64,000 bases of DNA from Janthinobacterium sp. FW305-129 (GCF_020858115.1 NZ_JACYMM010000003.1:372001-436000); one strand, 5' to 3'; positions 1-8,950 are shown, counted from the stretch's first letter. Numbers and translations: made by a program. Notes: generated from the sequence alone by a model not told the origin.

Positions 1-309
1 AATCACGCAAAACGCCACCAGGCCCAGGCCGTCGACCAGCAAAAAGATGGCGCGCAGATGGTGCAGGTAGCGTGCGACAAAGGCCGTCACAATGGCCGCG
101 CCGATGGTAAACAGCAGGTATTCGGGATGCGCGATCCAGCCCAGCGGATAGTGCCCCAGCAGCACGTCGCGCACGGTGCCGCCGCCCAGCGCCGTGACGG
201 TGCCGATCATGCAAATGCCGAACAAATCCATGCCGCGCCGCATGCCCATGATGGCGCCGGACATCGCTTCGGCGACAATCGCCACCAGGTAAATCGTATA
301 TAGCAGCAT
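1..309 (-). CDS. TRIC/UPF0126-family membrane protein, C-terminus cut by window edge
   Basis: The first 103 residues of a polytopic inner-membrane protein of the trimeric intracellular cation channel-like (UPF0126, YicG/YadS) family. Reading from the ATG at 309 there is a hydrophobic helix, the family motif ALGGGTVRDVLLG at about residues 36-48, and two further hydrophobic segments before the window ends. Family members have about 200 residues as a duplicated three-helix domain, so roughly half is present. The start lies 4 nt after the stop of the penicillin-binding protein gene, with a GGAAGAG ribosome site inside that gene's end, so the two are probably one transcript. The bacterial role is poorly known; ion or small-molecule conduction is inferred from the fold. 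Confidence 0.8.
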   Translation of the reverse strand, partial: MLLYTIYLVAIVAEAMSGAIMGMRRGMDLFGICMIGTVTALGGGTVRDVLLGHYPLGWIAHPEYLLFTIGAAIVTAFVARYLHHLRAIFLLVDGLGLVAFCVI

Positions 310-313
310 GGTC

Positions 314-2743
314 TTACTCTTCCGAAAATGATTTGAGAATTTGTTCGCGTTCGCGCGCTTCGCTCAGGGTGCGCGCCTCGCTCGTGCCCGTGCTGGAGCC
401 GCCATCGCCCGCTTCACCGCGCGCCATGCGCGTATCGGCACCGCCGCTGCCGCAGCCGACGCTGCTATGGATAAAGGCGAAGTTATCCTTCAGGCAGTCG
501 CCGGCCAGGTATTCGGCATACACATAGTCGCCGTCGAGCAGGGCCAGGCCTGGCGGTTCGGCCAGCACCTGCTCGCGGCGGCCCTGCACGGCCACCTGCA
601 TGTAGTCGCGCCAGACGGGCAGCGCCAGGGTGCCGCCGGTGGCATTGCCCAGGCTTTTCGGCTGGTCGTAGCCTAGCCAGACGACGGACACCAGGCCCGA
701 GGAATAGCCGGCGAACCAGGCGTCGTACGCATTGTTCGACGTGCCCGTCTTGCCTGCCGCGTCGCCGCGCCCCAGCGCCAGCGCGCCGCGTCCCGTGCCG
801 CTCTTGACGACGTCGCGCAGCATGCTGTCCATGACGTAGGCATTGCGCGTGGAGATGACCTGCGTGCCCTCTGCCGGCACGCCTTTGGCGCGCGGCGCCG
901 CGTCGCTGAACAACACCGCGCCGCTGCGGCTGCGCACTTCCTTGATCAATTTGGGCGGCATCTGCACGCCGCCGTTGGCGAACACGGCATACGATTGCGC
1001 CAGCTGCAGCGGCGTGACGGCGCCCGCGCCCAGCGCCAGCGGCAGGGAAACGGGATTGCGTGCGCCCTCGAAGCCGAAGCGCGTGGCGTAGTGCTGCACG
1101 TAGCCGGGGCCGGCCGCCTGCATCAGGCTGACGGCGACCAGGTTTTTCGAGCGCACGAGGCCGCGCCGCACGCTGATGAAGCCTTCATAGTTGTTGCCGT
1201 AATTGCGCGGACGCCACGGCTGCGCGCCCGTCTCCTGCGGCAGCAGCAGGCGCTGCGTATCGTCCACGGCCGTCCCGGGAAAATATCCCTTTTCCAGCGC
1301 CGCCGAATACACGAAGGGTTTGAAGCTGGAACCGGGCTGGCGGTAGGCTTGCATGGCGTGGTTATAGTGGTTGCGGTAAAAATCGAAGCCGCCCGCCATG
1401 GCGACGATTTCGCCGCTGTGCGCCTCGACGGAAATGAGCGCGCCTTCCATCTCGGGCAACTGGCTCACGAGCCAGCGCTTTTTCGCCGCGTCGTGCACCA
1501 CGCGGATCACGCTGCCCTCGACGATGGCGCGCTTGCCGTCGAGCGGCAGCTTGCCGCCCAGGCGCGCGTCCGATGCCGTCAGCACGATCTCGTCGCCATT
1601 GCGCAGCTGCGCCGTCAGCTGGCGCTTGCCGCTCGTCTCGACCTTACGCACCAGGGCGGCGCGCACTTCTCCGCTGTCCGGATAGGCGGCCAGCTGGCGC
1701 GCCACGCTGTCTGCGGAGGCGCCCAGGCGCGCTTCCGGGCCGCGATAGCCACGCCGCGCCTGCGCGCTCAATAGCCCATCGCGCAGCGACTTGTCGGCCG
1801 CCCGCTGCGGCTCCATGCGGATGGTGGTGGTCACGTCCAGGCCCATGCTGTAGGCGCCTTCGGGATAGCTTTGCAATATCAGCTGGCGCGCTTCCTCGAC
1901 CGCATACGCGGCCGCGTGCACGGAGCTGTTGCGGTCCTTGTTCAGGGCCAGCTTTTCCGCCACGGCGGCGTCGTATTCGGCCGGCGCGATGTAGCCGAGT
2001 TCGCGCATGCGCTGCAGGATGTAATGCTGGCGCACGGTGGCGCGCTGCGGATTGGCGACGGGGTTGTAGGCCGACGGTGCTTTCGGCAAGCCGGCCAGCA
2101 TGGCCGCTTCCGCGATGCTGACGTCGGCCAGCGGCTTGTCAAAATAAATGTTCGAGGCAGCGGAAAAGCCGTAGGAACGTTCGCCCAGGTAAATCTGGTT
2201 CATGTACAGTTCCAGCAGCTTGTCCTTGCCGTAGTGCTGTTCCAGCTTGTAGGCGAGCAGCATCTCCGTCAGTTTACGCTGCACGGTCTTTTCGCGCGAC
2301 AGGAAAAAGTCGCGCGCCACCTGCATGGTGATGGTGCTGGCGCCCTGCGCGTGGTGGCCCGTGACGACGTTGGCCAGGGTGGCGCGCGTCAAGCCATAAA
2401 AGTCCACGGCGCCATGCTCGTAGAAGCGGGCATCCTCGATGGCCAGCAAGGCCTGGCGCATGCGCAGCGGGATCTCCTTCAGCGGCAGGAACTCGCGGCG
2501 CTCTTCGCCGTACTCGGCCAGCAGCTCGCCTTCGCTGGAGAAAATACGCAGCGGCAGCGCGGGCTTGTACTGGGCCAGGTGCTCGACGGCCGGCAAGTCC
2601 TGCCACGCCTGGCGCAGCCACCAGCCGCCCGCCAGGGCTGCGGACAAGCCCAGGCCCAGGGTCAATCCCAGGCCGAATTTCAGCTTGCGCGCCAGTTTAG
2701 ACTGCGGCTTGCGGGGGGTGTGGTCGTTCGCTTGTGCTTCCAT
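314..2743 (-). CDS. Class A penicillin-binding protein 1A (bifunctional glycosyltransferase/transpeptidase)
   Basis: Polymerises lipid II glycan strands and cross-links peptidoglycan stems at the periplasmic face of the inner membrane. From ATG 2743 the product is 809 aa, usual for PBP1A. There is one membrane anchor (about 22-43) and a GT51 domain with E103-D104 in EDARFYEH and the GASTITMQ motif (134-141). An OB-like insert lies at about 330-430. The transpeptidase domain has S472-x-x-K475 (SSFK), S532-K-N and K665-T-G. The frame stays open 24 codons further up, but ATG 2743 has AAGGGA at good spacing and gives a charged cytoplasmic tail. It diverges from the LysR gene. Being PBP1A-like rather than PBP1B-like, it resembles mrcA; a second paralogue elsewhere is possible. 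Confidence 0.93.
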   Translation of the reverse strand: MEAQANDHTPRKPQSKLARKLKFGLGLTLGLGLSAALAGGWWLRQAWQDLPAVEHLAQYKPALPLRIFSSEGELLAEYGEERREFLPLKEIPLRMRQALLAIEDARFYEHGAVDFYGLTRATLANVVTGHHAQGASTITMQVARDFFLSREKTVQRKLTEMLLAYKLEQHYGKDKLLELYMNQIYLGERSYGFSAASNIYFDKPLADVSIAEAAMLAGLPKAPSAYNPVANPQRATVRQHYILQRMRELGYIAPAEYDAAVAEKLALNKDRNSSVHAAAYAVEEARQLILQSYPEGAYSMGLDVTTTIRMEPQRAADKSLRDGLLSAQARRGYRGPEARLGASADSVARQLAAYPDSGEVRAALVRKVETSGKRQLTAQLRNGDEIVLTASDARLGGKLPLDGKRAIVEGSVIRVVHDAAKKRWLVSQLPEMEGALISVEAHSGEIVAMAGGFDFYRNHYNHAMQAYRQPGSSFKPFVYSAALEKGYFPGTAVDDTQRLLLPQETGAQPWRPRNYGNNYEGFISVRRGLVRSKNLVAVSLMQAAGPGYVQHYATRFGFEGARNPVSLPLALGAGAVTPLQLAQSYAVFANGGVQMPPKLIKEVRSRSGAVLFSDAAPRAKGVPAEGTQVISTRNAYVMDSMLRDVVKSGTGRGALALGRGDAAGKTGTSNNAYDAWFAGYSSGLVSVVWLGYDQPKSLGNATGGTLALPVWRDYMQVAVQGRREQVLAEPPGLALLDGDYVYAEYLAGDCLKDNFAFIHSSVGCGSGGADTRMARGEAGDGGSSTGTSEARTLSEAREREQILKSFSEE

Positions 2744-2840
2744 GGTGATATTCCCTTGCTGCCAGGAGGCCGCGCGCGGCGCTCCATCAAAGAGACATTG
2801 TGCACTGCAACACACCCATCCTTATAAAAAGTAAGTATTA

Positions 2841-2855
2841 TTTAGTATTGATAAA
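2841..2855. promoter_or_regulatory. Candidate LysR-type operator between the PBP1A and ArgP-like genes
   Basis: TTTAGTATTGATAAA is an inverted repeat (TTTA-N7-TAAA) that contains the T-N11-A core typical of LysR-type binding sites. It sits in an unusually AT-rich stretch between two divergent genes, 24 nt before the ATG at 2880. Autoregulation of the LysR gene is the simplest reading; control of the divergent PBP gene is possible. Confidence 0.4.
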
Positions 2856-2879
2856 TTTTTCTTATGTTAGGCAGTGGTC

Positions 2880-3767
2880 ATGGATCTCAATCCCAAGCAC
2901 ACGGAAGCGTTCCGCGCCGTCGTCGAAACGGGCAGTTTCGAGCAGGCCGCGTTGCGGCTGCATCTGACGTCACCGGCCATTTCGCAGCGCGTGCGGGCGC
3001 TGGAAAGCCAGCTGGGCAATGCGCTGATCGTGCGCAGCCGTCCCGCGCGCGCCACGCGCATGGGCCAGCGCCTGATGCAGTATCTGAAGCGGGCCAAGCT
3101 GCTGGAAGCGGACTTGCAGGCGGAACTGGCGGTGCAGCAGGATGCCCCGCTGACCCTGGTGCTGGCGCTGAACGCGGACTCGATGGGCACCTGGTTCTTT
3201 CCCGCCCTGTCCGAGGTGTTGATACGCGAGCGCGTGCTGCTGGACCTGACCGTGGAAGACCAGGACCACACCTACACCTTGCTGGAGACGGGCATGGCCA
3301 TCGGCTGCATCAGCACGGAAGCCAAAGCCATGCGCGGCTGCACGGCCGAGCCGCTGGGCGTGATGCGCTACTGGCTGGTGGCCACACAAGCGTTCCGCCA
3401 GCAGTGGTTCCCGCACGGCCTGACGCGCAAGGCGGCGCGCACGGCGCCCGTCGTCGCCTACACGCGCAAGGACACCCTGCAGTCATCGTTCCTGCAAGAG
3501 GCGCTGGGGCTGCCCGAAGGGGCCTACCCCTGCCATTACGTGCCGGGCGCCACCTCGCACTTCAACGCCATCCGCTACGGCCTCGGCTACGGCATGGTGC
3601 CGGAATTGCTGCTGAAGGCGAACACGGATGGCGAGCTGGTGGAAATGCTCACCCCCAAGACGCCGGCCGACGTGGCCCTGTACTGGCACACGTGGAAGGT
3701 GCAGTCGCCGCGCATGGAGCAGCTGTCGCGGCAAATCATCGCGGCGGCGCGCAAGATCCTGAAATAA
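2880..3767 (+). CDS. LysR-family regulator, ArgP/LysG-like
   Basis: A 295-aa transcription regulator. The N-terminal winged helix-turn-helix (about 5-62) carries the LysR pattern with LTSPAISQRVRALE as recognition region, followed by a linker helix and a two-subdomain effector-binding region. The phrasing QRLMQYLKRAKLLEADL and the missing extra helix point to the ArgP (IciA)/LysG branch, which senses basic amino acids and commonly controls a divergent lysine/arginine exporter. Here the divergent neighbour is a penicillin-binding protein, not an exporter, so the usual target is not adjacent. GTG 2874 could also start the frame; ATG 2880 was preferred because it begins the conserved part. Both have a weak ribosome site. 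Confidence 0.8.
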   Translation: MDLNPKHTEAFRAVVETGSFEQAALRLHLTSPAISQRVRALESQLGNALIVRSRPARATRMGQRLMQYLKRAKLLEADLQAELAVQQDAPLTLVLALNADSMGTWFFPALSEVLIRERVLLDLTVEDQDHTYTLLETGMAIGCISTEAKAMRGCTAEPLGVMRYWLVATQAFRQQWFPHGLTRKAARTAPVVAYTRKDTLQSSFLQEALGLPEGAYPCHYVPGATSHFNAIRYGLGYGMVPELLLKANTDGELVEMLTPKTPADVALYWHTWKVQSPRMEQLSRQIIAAARKILK

Positions 3768-3781
3768 GTATGGTGAGATAA

Positions 3782-4654
3782 CTACCGCTGCATGCCCCAG
3801 CGTTTCAGGGTCACGCGCTCCAGGGTGCGAAAGCCGATGTTTTCCACGATTAAACCGATGACGATGACGGCCGCCAGGCCGGCAAACACCTTGTCCGTGT
3901 ACAGCTCGTTACGGTTCTGGAAGATATACCAGCCCAGGCCGCCCTGCCCCGACGTGGTGCCAAATACCAGCTCGGCCGCGATCAGGGTGCGCCAGGCGAA
4001 TGCCCAGCCTATCTTCAAACCCGAGACGATGGACGGCAAGGCGCCCGGCACGAGGATGTGCAGCACCAGGCGCAAGCCGCTCAAGCCATAATTGCGGCCC
4101 GCCATGCGCAGGGTCTCGGGCACGCCCTGGAAACCCGCATACGTGTTCAGGGCCAGCGGCCACATCACGGAATGGACGATGACAAAGATCAAACTCGCAC
4201 GTCCCAGGCCAAACCACAGCAGGGCCAGCGGCAGCAGGGCAATCGCCGGCAAGGGATTCAACATGGCCGTCAGGGTTTCCAGCACGTCACGCCCGATGCG
4301 GCTCGACACGGCCAGCAAGGTCAGCACGAAGGCGGCCAGCACGCCCGCCGCATAGCCCTGCAGCAAGACGACGAGGGACGCGGCCGTGCGCGTCAGCAAT
4401 TCACCGCTGGCGATGCCGCCGATAAACGCCTGCGCCGTCTGCAGAAAACCGGGCAACAATAAATCGTTGTGCGTCCAGCGCGCCGCGCCTTCCCACAGCA
4501 GGGCCAGGCTGAGCAAAATCAAGGCCTTGCGCCATAGCGCATGCTGGCTCCAGCGCTGCCAGCGCGACAGCGGCAGCTCGACGGCGACACCGGCCGGCGG
4601 CGGCGCCGCGTAGACGAATTCCTGGCGAATCGGTGGCTCCAGCAGCGCGTTCAT
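3782..4654 (-). CDS. ABC transporter permease, SsuC/TauC type
   Basis: A 290-aa inner-membrane permease of the nitrate/sulfonate/taurine importer class. After an N-terminal cytoplasmic stretch there are about six hydrophobic helices. The coupling-helix region (BPD_transp_1, about 95-270) contains the EAA-like loop around NYGLSGLRLVLHILVPGALP. It is the last gene of the operon and overlaps the ATPase gene by four bases (ATGA), indicating coupled translation. With the upstream ATPase and periplasmic binding protein it forms a complete importer. The substrate cannot be read from the permease; the dioxygenase at the operon head favours a sulfonate or sulfate ester. Confidence 0.88.
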   Translation of the reverse strand: MNALLEPPIRQEFVYAAPPPAGVAVELPLSRWQRWSQHALWRKALILLSLALLWEGAARWTHNDLLLPGFLQTAQAFIGGIASGELLTRTAASLVVLLQGYAAGVLAAFVLTLLAVSSRIGRDVLETLTAMLNPLPAIALLPLALLWFGLGRASLIFVIVHSVMWPLALNTYAGFQGVPETLRMAGRNYGLSGLRLVLHILVPGALPSIVSGLKIGWAFAWRTLIAAELVFGTTSGQGGLGWYIFQNRNELYTDKVFAGLAAVIVIGLIVENIGFRTLERVTLKRWGMQR

Positions 4655-5496
4655 ACGGCCTCCCGGTGGACAGGCTCTGCTTGCTGAACGGGAACCACTT
4701 CCTCATCGAACAGCAAGCCGTGGATGCGGCTGCTGGCCGCCTGGAATTCCGCACTGCCCGCGCTGTGCAAGCCGAACTGATGACTGTTGAGTTCGGCGCG
4801 CACCCTGCCAGGGTGGGGCGACAGCAGCAGGATGCGGTTGCCCACGACCAGCGCTTCCTCGATCGAATGCGTGACGAAGACGAGGGTAAAACGCAGCTCT
4901 TCCCACAGGCGGCTCAGCTCTTCCTGCATCTTGCGCCGCGTCAAGGCGTCGAGGGCGGCAAACGGCTCGTCCATCAGCAGCACTTCCGGCTGCATGGCCA
5001 GGGCGCGGGCGATGGCCACCCGCTGCTTCATGCCGCCCGACAAAGTATGCGGATGAGCGTCTTCAAAGCCCGCCAGGCCCACCTTGGCGATCCAGTGATG
5101 GGCACGCTCGCGGGCCGCCTGCTTGTCCAGCCGCTTGCTGGCAAGCAAGGGGAACATGACGTTCTCCAGCACCGTTTTCCATGGCGGCAACTGGTCGAAT
5201 TCCTGGAATACGACGACACGGTCCGGCCCCGGTTTCTGGATGGGCTGGCCCTGCATGGCGATGCTGCCCGCGCGCGGCGCGATGAAGCCGGCCACGGCTT
5301 TCAATAAGGATGACTTGCCGCAGCCGGATGGACCCAGCAGCACAAAACGGTCGCCGCGGAACACGTCGAAACTGACGTCGTGCGTGGCGCGCACGGTGCG
5401 CTGCTCCGTGCGGTATTCCAGGCTGACATGCTTGACGCTGAGTAATGGTTGTAGCGCAACCGGAGGACGTACCAGGTGAAAAGCGGGCGCGTTCAT
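4651..5496 (-). CDS. ABC transporter ATP-binding protein, SsuB/TauB type
   Basis: A 281-aa cytoplasmic ATPase energising the adjacent permease. Visible motifs are Walker A GPSGCGKS (55-62), the signature LSGGMKQR (152-159), Walker B LLMDEP (173-178) and the switch histidine in FVTHSIEEA. The SsuB/TauB/NrtD kinship shows in VFQEFDQLPPWKTV at the Q-loop. The start at 5496 was chosen for its AAGGAGG site at ideal spacing; an in-frame start 11 codons further up lies inside the binding-protein gene. Only one base separates this ATG from the stop of the binding-protein gene. Confidence 0.9.
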   Translation of the reverse strand: MNAPAFHLVRPPVALQPLLSVKHVSLEYRTEQRTVRATHDVSFDVFRGDRFVLLGPSGCGKSSLLKAVAGFIAPRAGSIAMQGQPIQKPGPDRVVVFQEFDQLPPWKTVLENVMFPLLASKRLDKQAARERAHHWIAKVGLAGFEDAHPHTLSGGMKQRVAIARALAMQPEVLLMDEPFAALDALTRRKMQEELSRLWEELRFTLVFVTHSIEEALVVGNRILLLSPHPGRVRAELNSHQFGLHSAGSAEFQAASSRIHGLLFDEEVVPVQQAEPVHREAV

Positions 5497-5497
5497 G

Positions 5498-6511
5498 TCA
5501 GCCTCCTTGCGTGATGGCAGGGTCGTCAAAGAAGTAGTCGCGCCAGTTGTCGGGCAGATTGCGGATGGCGTTCACGCGGTGCAGGAATTGTGCCAGGCCA
5601 TAGGTATTTTGCGGCGCGATCTTGAATTGCACTTGCGGATTGGCAAAGATTTTCAGCAGCAGATTGCGGTCCACCTTGCTCTTGTTCACCTTGATGTAGA
5701 TGTCGGCCGCTCCCTGCGGATTGCTGCTCGCATACTGCGCCGCTTCGGCCAGGGCGGCGATGAAGGCGCGGTACGTCTTCGGATTGTCCTTGCGGTACTT
5801 TTCCGTCGCATACAGCAGGGTCGATGAGCTGGGCCCGCCCTGCACGTCGTACGAGTTCAGGATGATGTGAGCGTTCGGGTTTTGCGCCAGCTCCTGCTCC
5901 TGGAACGGTGAATTGCCGAAGTGACCCGTCAACTCCGTGCCGCCGGCGATGATGGCCGCCGCCGCATCGGGGTGCGGCAAGGTTTGCGTGATCTTGTCGA
6001 GCCGCGCGAATTCCTTGTCGCCCCACTGTTTCGCCACGGCCATCTGCAATATCCTCGCCTGGACGGAAACAGAGACGGCAGGCAAGGCGATGCGGTCCTT
6101 GTCCGTCAAGTCGGCCAGGGTTTTCACCTTGGGATTGTTGCTGATCAAGTAGTAGGGAAAATTACCGAGCGAGGCCACGCCGCGCACGTTCTGCCGGCCT
6201 TTGGTGCGGTCCCAGATGGTCAGCAGCGGCCCCAGGCCGGCCCCCGCGATATCGATATTGCCCGACAACAAAGCGTCATTGATGGCGGGGCCGCCGGACA
6301 GGGTGATCCACTCGACTTTGACATCGACGCCCTGCTGCTTGCCATGCTTTTCGATCAGCTTTTGTTCCTGCGCAATATTGAGCAGCAAGAAGGTGATGCC
6401 ATGCTGGCCCGCGATGCGGATCTGGCCTTCGGCCCGGGCCATGGGCATGGCCATGCACAGCACGACAATGGTGGCGAGCAGGCGGCGGGAAAAGGTCAAG
6501 ATCGGCAACAT
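5498..6511 (-). CDS. ABC transporter periplasmic substrate-binding protein, TauA/SsuA-like
   Basis: A 337-aa secreted receptor that delivers ligand to the adjacent permease. A signal peptide is clear: basic start, hydrophobic core, MARA cleavage site near residue 27. The mature part is an NMT1/SsuA-type two-lobed fold, with the opening strand IRIAGQHGITFLLLNIAQ and the hinge segment TLADLTDKDRIALP. ATG 6511 has an AAGGAG site. The second gene of the operon, 32 nt after the dioxygenase. Ligand specificity (taurine, alkanesulfonate, sulfate ester or another oxyanion) cannot be fixed from sequence alone. Sulfur-limitation control would be usual, but I see no operator I can name. Confidence 0.85.
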   Translation of the reverse strand: MLPILTFSRRLLATIVVLCMAMPMARAEGQIRIAGQHGITFLLLNIAQEQKLIEKHGKQQGVDVKVEWITLSGGPAINDALLSGNIDIAGAGLGPLLTIWDRTKGRQNVRGVASLGNFPYYLISNNPKVKTLADLTDKDRIALPAVSVSVQARILQMAVAKQWGDKEFARLDKITQTLPHPDAAAAIIAGGTELTGHFGNSPFQEQELAQNPNAHIILNSYDVQGGPSSSTLLYATEKYRKDNPKTYRAFIAALAEAAQYASSNPQGAADIYIKVNKSKVDRNLLLKIFANPQVQFKIAPQNTYGLAQFLHRVNAIRNLPDNWRDYFFDDPAITQGG

Positions 6512-6543
6512 GGACACTCCTTGGGTCAGATCAACAGTAGAAA

Positions 6544-7428
6544 TCAGTACGGTGCATCGCCTTCGATGGTTGTACGGTAGAGTTTGCGGCGCTGCTCGGG
6601 CGGACAACCCGTCGCCAGATGCATCAGGGAACGGTTGTCCCAGAACACCAGGTCATGCGGCTGCCAGCGGTGCACGTACAGGTGTTCCGGGCGTACGCTG
6701 TGCGCAAACAGTTCGTCGAGCAGGGCGCGGCTTTCGTCCTCGGGCAAGCCGACGATGCGCGTGGTGAAATGTTCGCTGACGAACAGGGCGCGCCGTCCCG
6801 TTTCCGGATGCACGCGCACCACGGGGTGCGTCACGGGCGTGACTTCATCGATCTGCGCCTGCGTCAGCGCGGGCCGCCACGGGTTGCGGCGGCGCAACTC
6901 CTCATACTGGCTCAGATAGCTGTGCTCGGCGCGGGCGCCGCGCACGGCATGGCGCAGCGCGGCCGGCAAGCTTTCCCAGGCCAGGTGCATATTGGCAAAC
7001 ACGGTATCGCCGCCCTCGTCCGGCAATTCCTGCGCGTGCAGCATGGAACCGAGGCTGGGCACTTCCTTGTACGACAGGTCGGAGTGCCAGAAATGGCCCG
7101 CGTCACCCAGACCGATGGGCTGGCCATCTTCGACGATGTTCGAGATGATCAGCACCTCCGGCTGCGTGGGCAGCTGGAACTGGCGCAGCACGTGGATTTG
7201 CAGGGGGCCGAAGCGGCGGCTGAAATCGACTTGCTGCTGCGGCGTGATGCGCTGGTCGCGGAACACCAGCACGTGATGGTCGAGGTGGGCGTGGTGCAGG
7301 CGCTGGAAGTCGCCCAGCGACAGCGGCTGCGCCAGGTCCAGCCCCAGCACTTGCGCGCCCAGCGGCGCGTCGAACGTTTCGATACGGAAATGGCTGGTGG
7401 ACTGCGCGGGTTTCAGGACGGCCGACAT
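6544..7428 (-). CDS. TauD/TfdA-family Fe(II)/2-oxoglutarate dioxygenase
   Basis: A 294-aa cytoplasmic non-haem iron dioxygenase. It couples 2-oxoglutarate decarboxylation to hydroxylation of a carbon next to a sulfonate, sulfate ester or similar group, releasing the anion. The iron triad is visible as H115-x-D117 (WHSDLS) and H270 (RSLMHLATG), with R285 (LYRTT) as the likely 2-oxoglutarate binder. Length fits TauD (283) and AtsK (about 300). It heads an operon with the binding protein, ATPase and permease, so the transported compound is probably its substrate. ATG 7428 begins the conserved part but has a weak GAG ribosome site; the frame stays open 40 codons further up. Confidence 0.85.
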   Translation of the reverse strand: MSAVLKPAQSTSHFRIETFDAPLGAQVLGLDLAQPLSLGDFQRLHHAHLDHHVLVFRDQRITPQQQVDFSRRFGPLQIHVLRQFQLPTQPEVLIISNIVEDGQPIGLGDAGHFWHSDLSYKEVPSLGSMLHAQELPDEGGDTVFANMHLAWESLPAALRHAVRGARAEHSYLSQYEELRRRNPWRPALTQAQIDEVTPVTHPVVRVHPETGRRALFVSEHFTTRIVGLPEDESRALLDELFAHSVRPEHLYVHRWQPHDLVFWDNRSLMHLATGCPPEQRRKLYRTTIEGDAPY

Positions 7429-7639
7429 GGGAACTCGACTAGAGTCTGGGGAAGCCCACTGTATGCCTGCGCATCGATCCTGCAAACGAAGCATTTCTGC
7501 TATGGATATGCGCGGCGCGTTGCGCCACGCTGCAACAGGCACTGTCACGCAATGGCACAGCAGTAACGGCTTCGCCCGGGAATGGCCCTAGCACGAAACT
7601 TGCTTATATAACAATTTTCAACGCATAGACAGGAATGCC

Positions 7640-8125
7640 ATGCCCACTCTCGCCCTCTTGCTTGCTCTGTTGCTCGCTGCGCCCTCCCATGCCCAGGATA
7701 GCCAGGATGAAGGCGATCTCAGCTACAAAGCCTATGTGCACAGCGACAAGCGCATCAAGTGTTTATATGGCTATGCGGCCGACAAGACGGGCGACCATGC
7801 GGCCGCCGTGGCCATCTTTGAAGATTGCATCCGGCGCTGGAACGATGTGTATTCGATGATTTGGCTGGCCCAGCTGTATGAAACGGGCATCGGCGTGCCG
7901 AAGGACCTGGCGCAGGCGACGGCGCTGATGCGGCGCGGGGCCCATACCAACGATGACGCCGCCTATGCGCGGCTGGCGCGCTATCACTATGGAGTAGCGC
8001 TGGCTGAAGGCCGGGGCACGCCCCGGGATATTCCCCAGGCAAAAACCTGGCTGCGCCAGGCGGCGCAGGAAGGCGTGCGGGAGGCGGCCGATTACCTGGG
8101 CCGCCTGGAAGGCGCCGCGCCCTAG
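7640..8125 (+). CDS. Secreted Sel1-repeat protein
   Basis: A 161-aa protein with an 18-residue signal peptide (hydrophobic LALLLALLLAA, cleavage after SHA) and helical TPR/Sel1-like repeats. Recognisable units include LAQLYETGIGVPKDLAQA and the later ALAEGRGTPRDIPQAKTWLR. Such repeats are protein-docking scaffolds; no catalytic residues are seen. An AGGA site is well placed before ATG 7640. It stands alone, diverging from the dioxygenase operon and converging with the carbonic anhydrase gene 18 nt away. A periplasmic location is inferred. A longer Sel1 protein lies at the far end of the window, with no sign of a link. Confidence 0.75.
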   Translation: MPTLALLLALLLAAPSHAQDSQDEGDLSYKAYVHSDKRIKCLYGYAADKTGDHAAAVAIFEDCIRRWNDVYSMIWLAQLYETGIGVPKDLAQATALMRRGAHTNDDAAYARLARYHYGVALAEGRGTPRDIPQAKTWLRQAAQEGVREAADYLGRLEGAAP

Positions 8126-8143
8126 GCGCTGCGCCGGCGTTGC

Positions 8144-8815
8144 CTACGCCGTTGCTTCGTAGCGGGCCAGGCGCGTTGCCATGCGCGGCGCCAGCTCGTG
8201 GCCCGCCGTGACGGTCACTTCCAGGTCGTTCAGCAAGCCATCCTTCAAGCCATAGACCCAGCCGTGGACGCTGAGTTCCTGGCCCCGTTCCCACGCATCT
8301 TGCACGATGGTGGTCTGGCACACGTTCAAGACTTGCTCGACCACATTCAGTTCGCACAGGCGGTCGCCGCGCTGGCGGCTCGTCAGCACGTCGCCCAGGT
8401 AGCGTTCGTGCTTCTGGCCCACGTCCTGGACGTGGCGCAGCCAGTTGTCGACCAGGCCGATGCGCGTGCCCGTCATGGCCGCATGCACGCCTTTGCAGCC
8501 GTAATGGCCGACGATGATGACATGTTTGACTTTCAGCACGTCCACGGCAAATTGCAGGACGGACAGGCAATTGAGGTCGGAATGCACGACCACATTGGCA
8601 ATATTACGGTGCACAAACACGTCGCCAGGCGCCATGCCCAGCAGCTCGTTGGCGGGCACGCGGCTGTCGGAGCAGCCGATCCACAGGTATTCGGGCGAGG
8701 TCTGCGCTTCCAGGTTCTTGAAGAAGTTCGGGTCTTTCGCCACCATCGAGTCGGCCCAGCGGCGGTTACGCTGCAGCAGTTCCGCCAGGGCCAGGCCATT
8801 TTTCTGTTCGGTCAT
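8144..8815 (-). CDS. can: Beta-class carbonic anhydrase
   Basis: Interconverts CO2 and bicarbonate in the cytoplasm, supplying bicarbonate for carboxylations at low CO2. The 223-aa product has the beta-class zinc ligands C48 (in GCSDSRVP), H104 and C107 (GHYGC) plus the D50/R52 dyad. Family members have about 220 aa, so it is complete. The start at 8815 was chosen over the longer frame (to 8926) because of the GGGAG site at correct spacing and because E. coli Can begins at the same place. It is followed by the convergent Sel1 gene and probably stands as a single transcription unit. Confidence 0.92.
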   Translation of the reverse strand: MTEQKNGLALAELLQRNRRWADSMVAKDPNFFKNLEAQTSPEYLWIGCSDSRVPANELLGMAPGDVFVHRNIANVVVHSDLNCLSVLQFAVDVLKVKHVIIVGHYGCKGVHAAMTGTRIGLVDNWLRHVQDVGQKHERYLGDVLTSRQRGDRLCELNVVEQVLNVCQTTIVQDAWERGQELSVHGWVYGLKDGLLNDLEVTVTAGHELAPRMATRLARYEATA

Positions 8816-8900
8816 ATCGCTCCCATTGTGTAATACGACTGAATTGACGGCAGATCGCGCCCATAGGCCGGCGATGTGCGCACATTTATCAGTCGCAGTG

Positions 8901-8933
8901 AAAAAAACGCCGGGATGTGTGAGCATCCCGGCG
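8901..8933 (-). terminator. Rho-independent terminator of the dnaK-dnaJ unit
   Basis: A perfect 10-bp stem (CGCCGGGATG / CATCCCGGCG, 8908-8917 with 8924-8933) with a 6-nt loop. On the minus strand it is followed by seven T residues (8907-8901). It lies 18 nt past the dnaJ stop. Confidence 0.9.
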
Positions 8934-8950
8934 CATGGTATTACGTGTGC

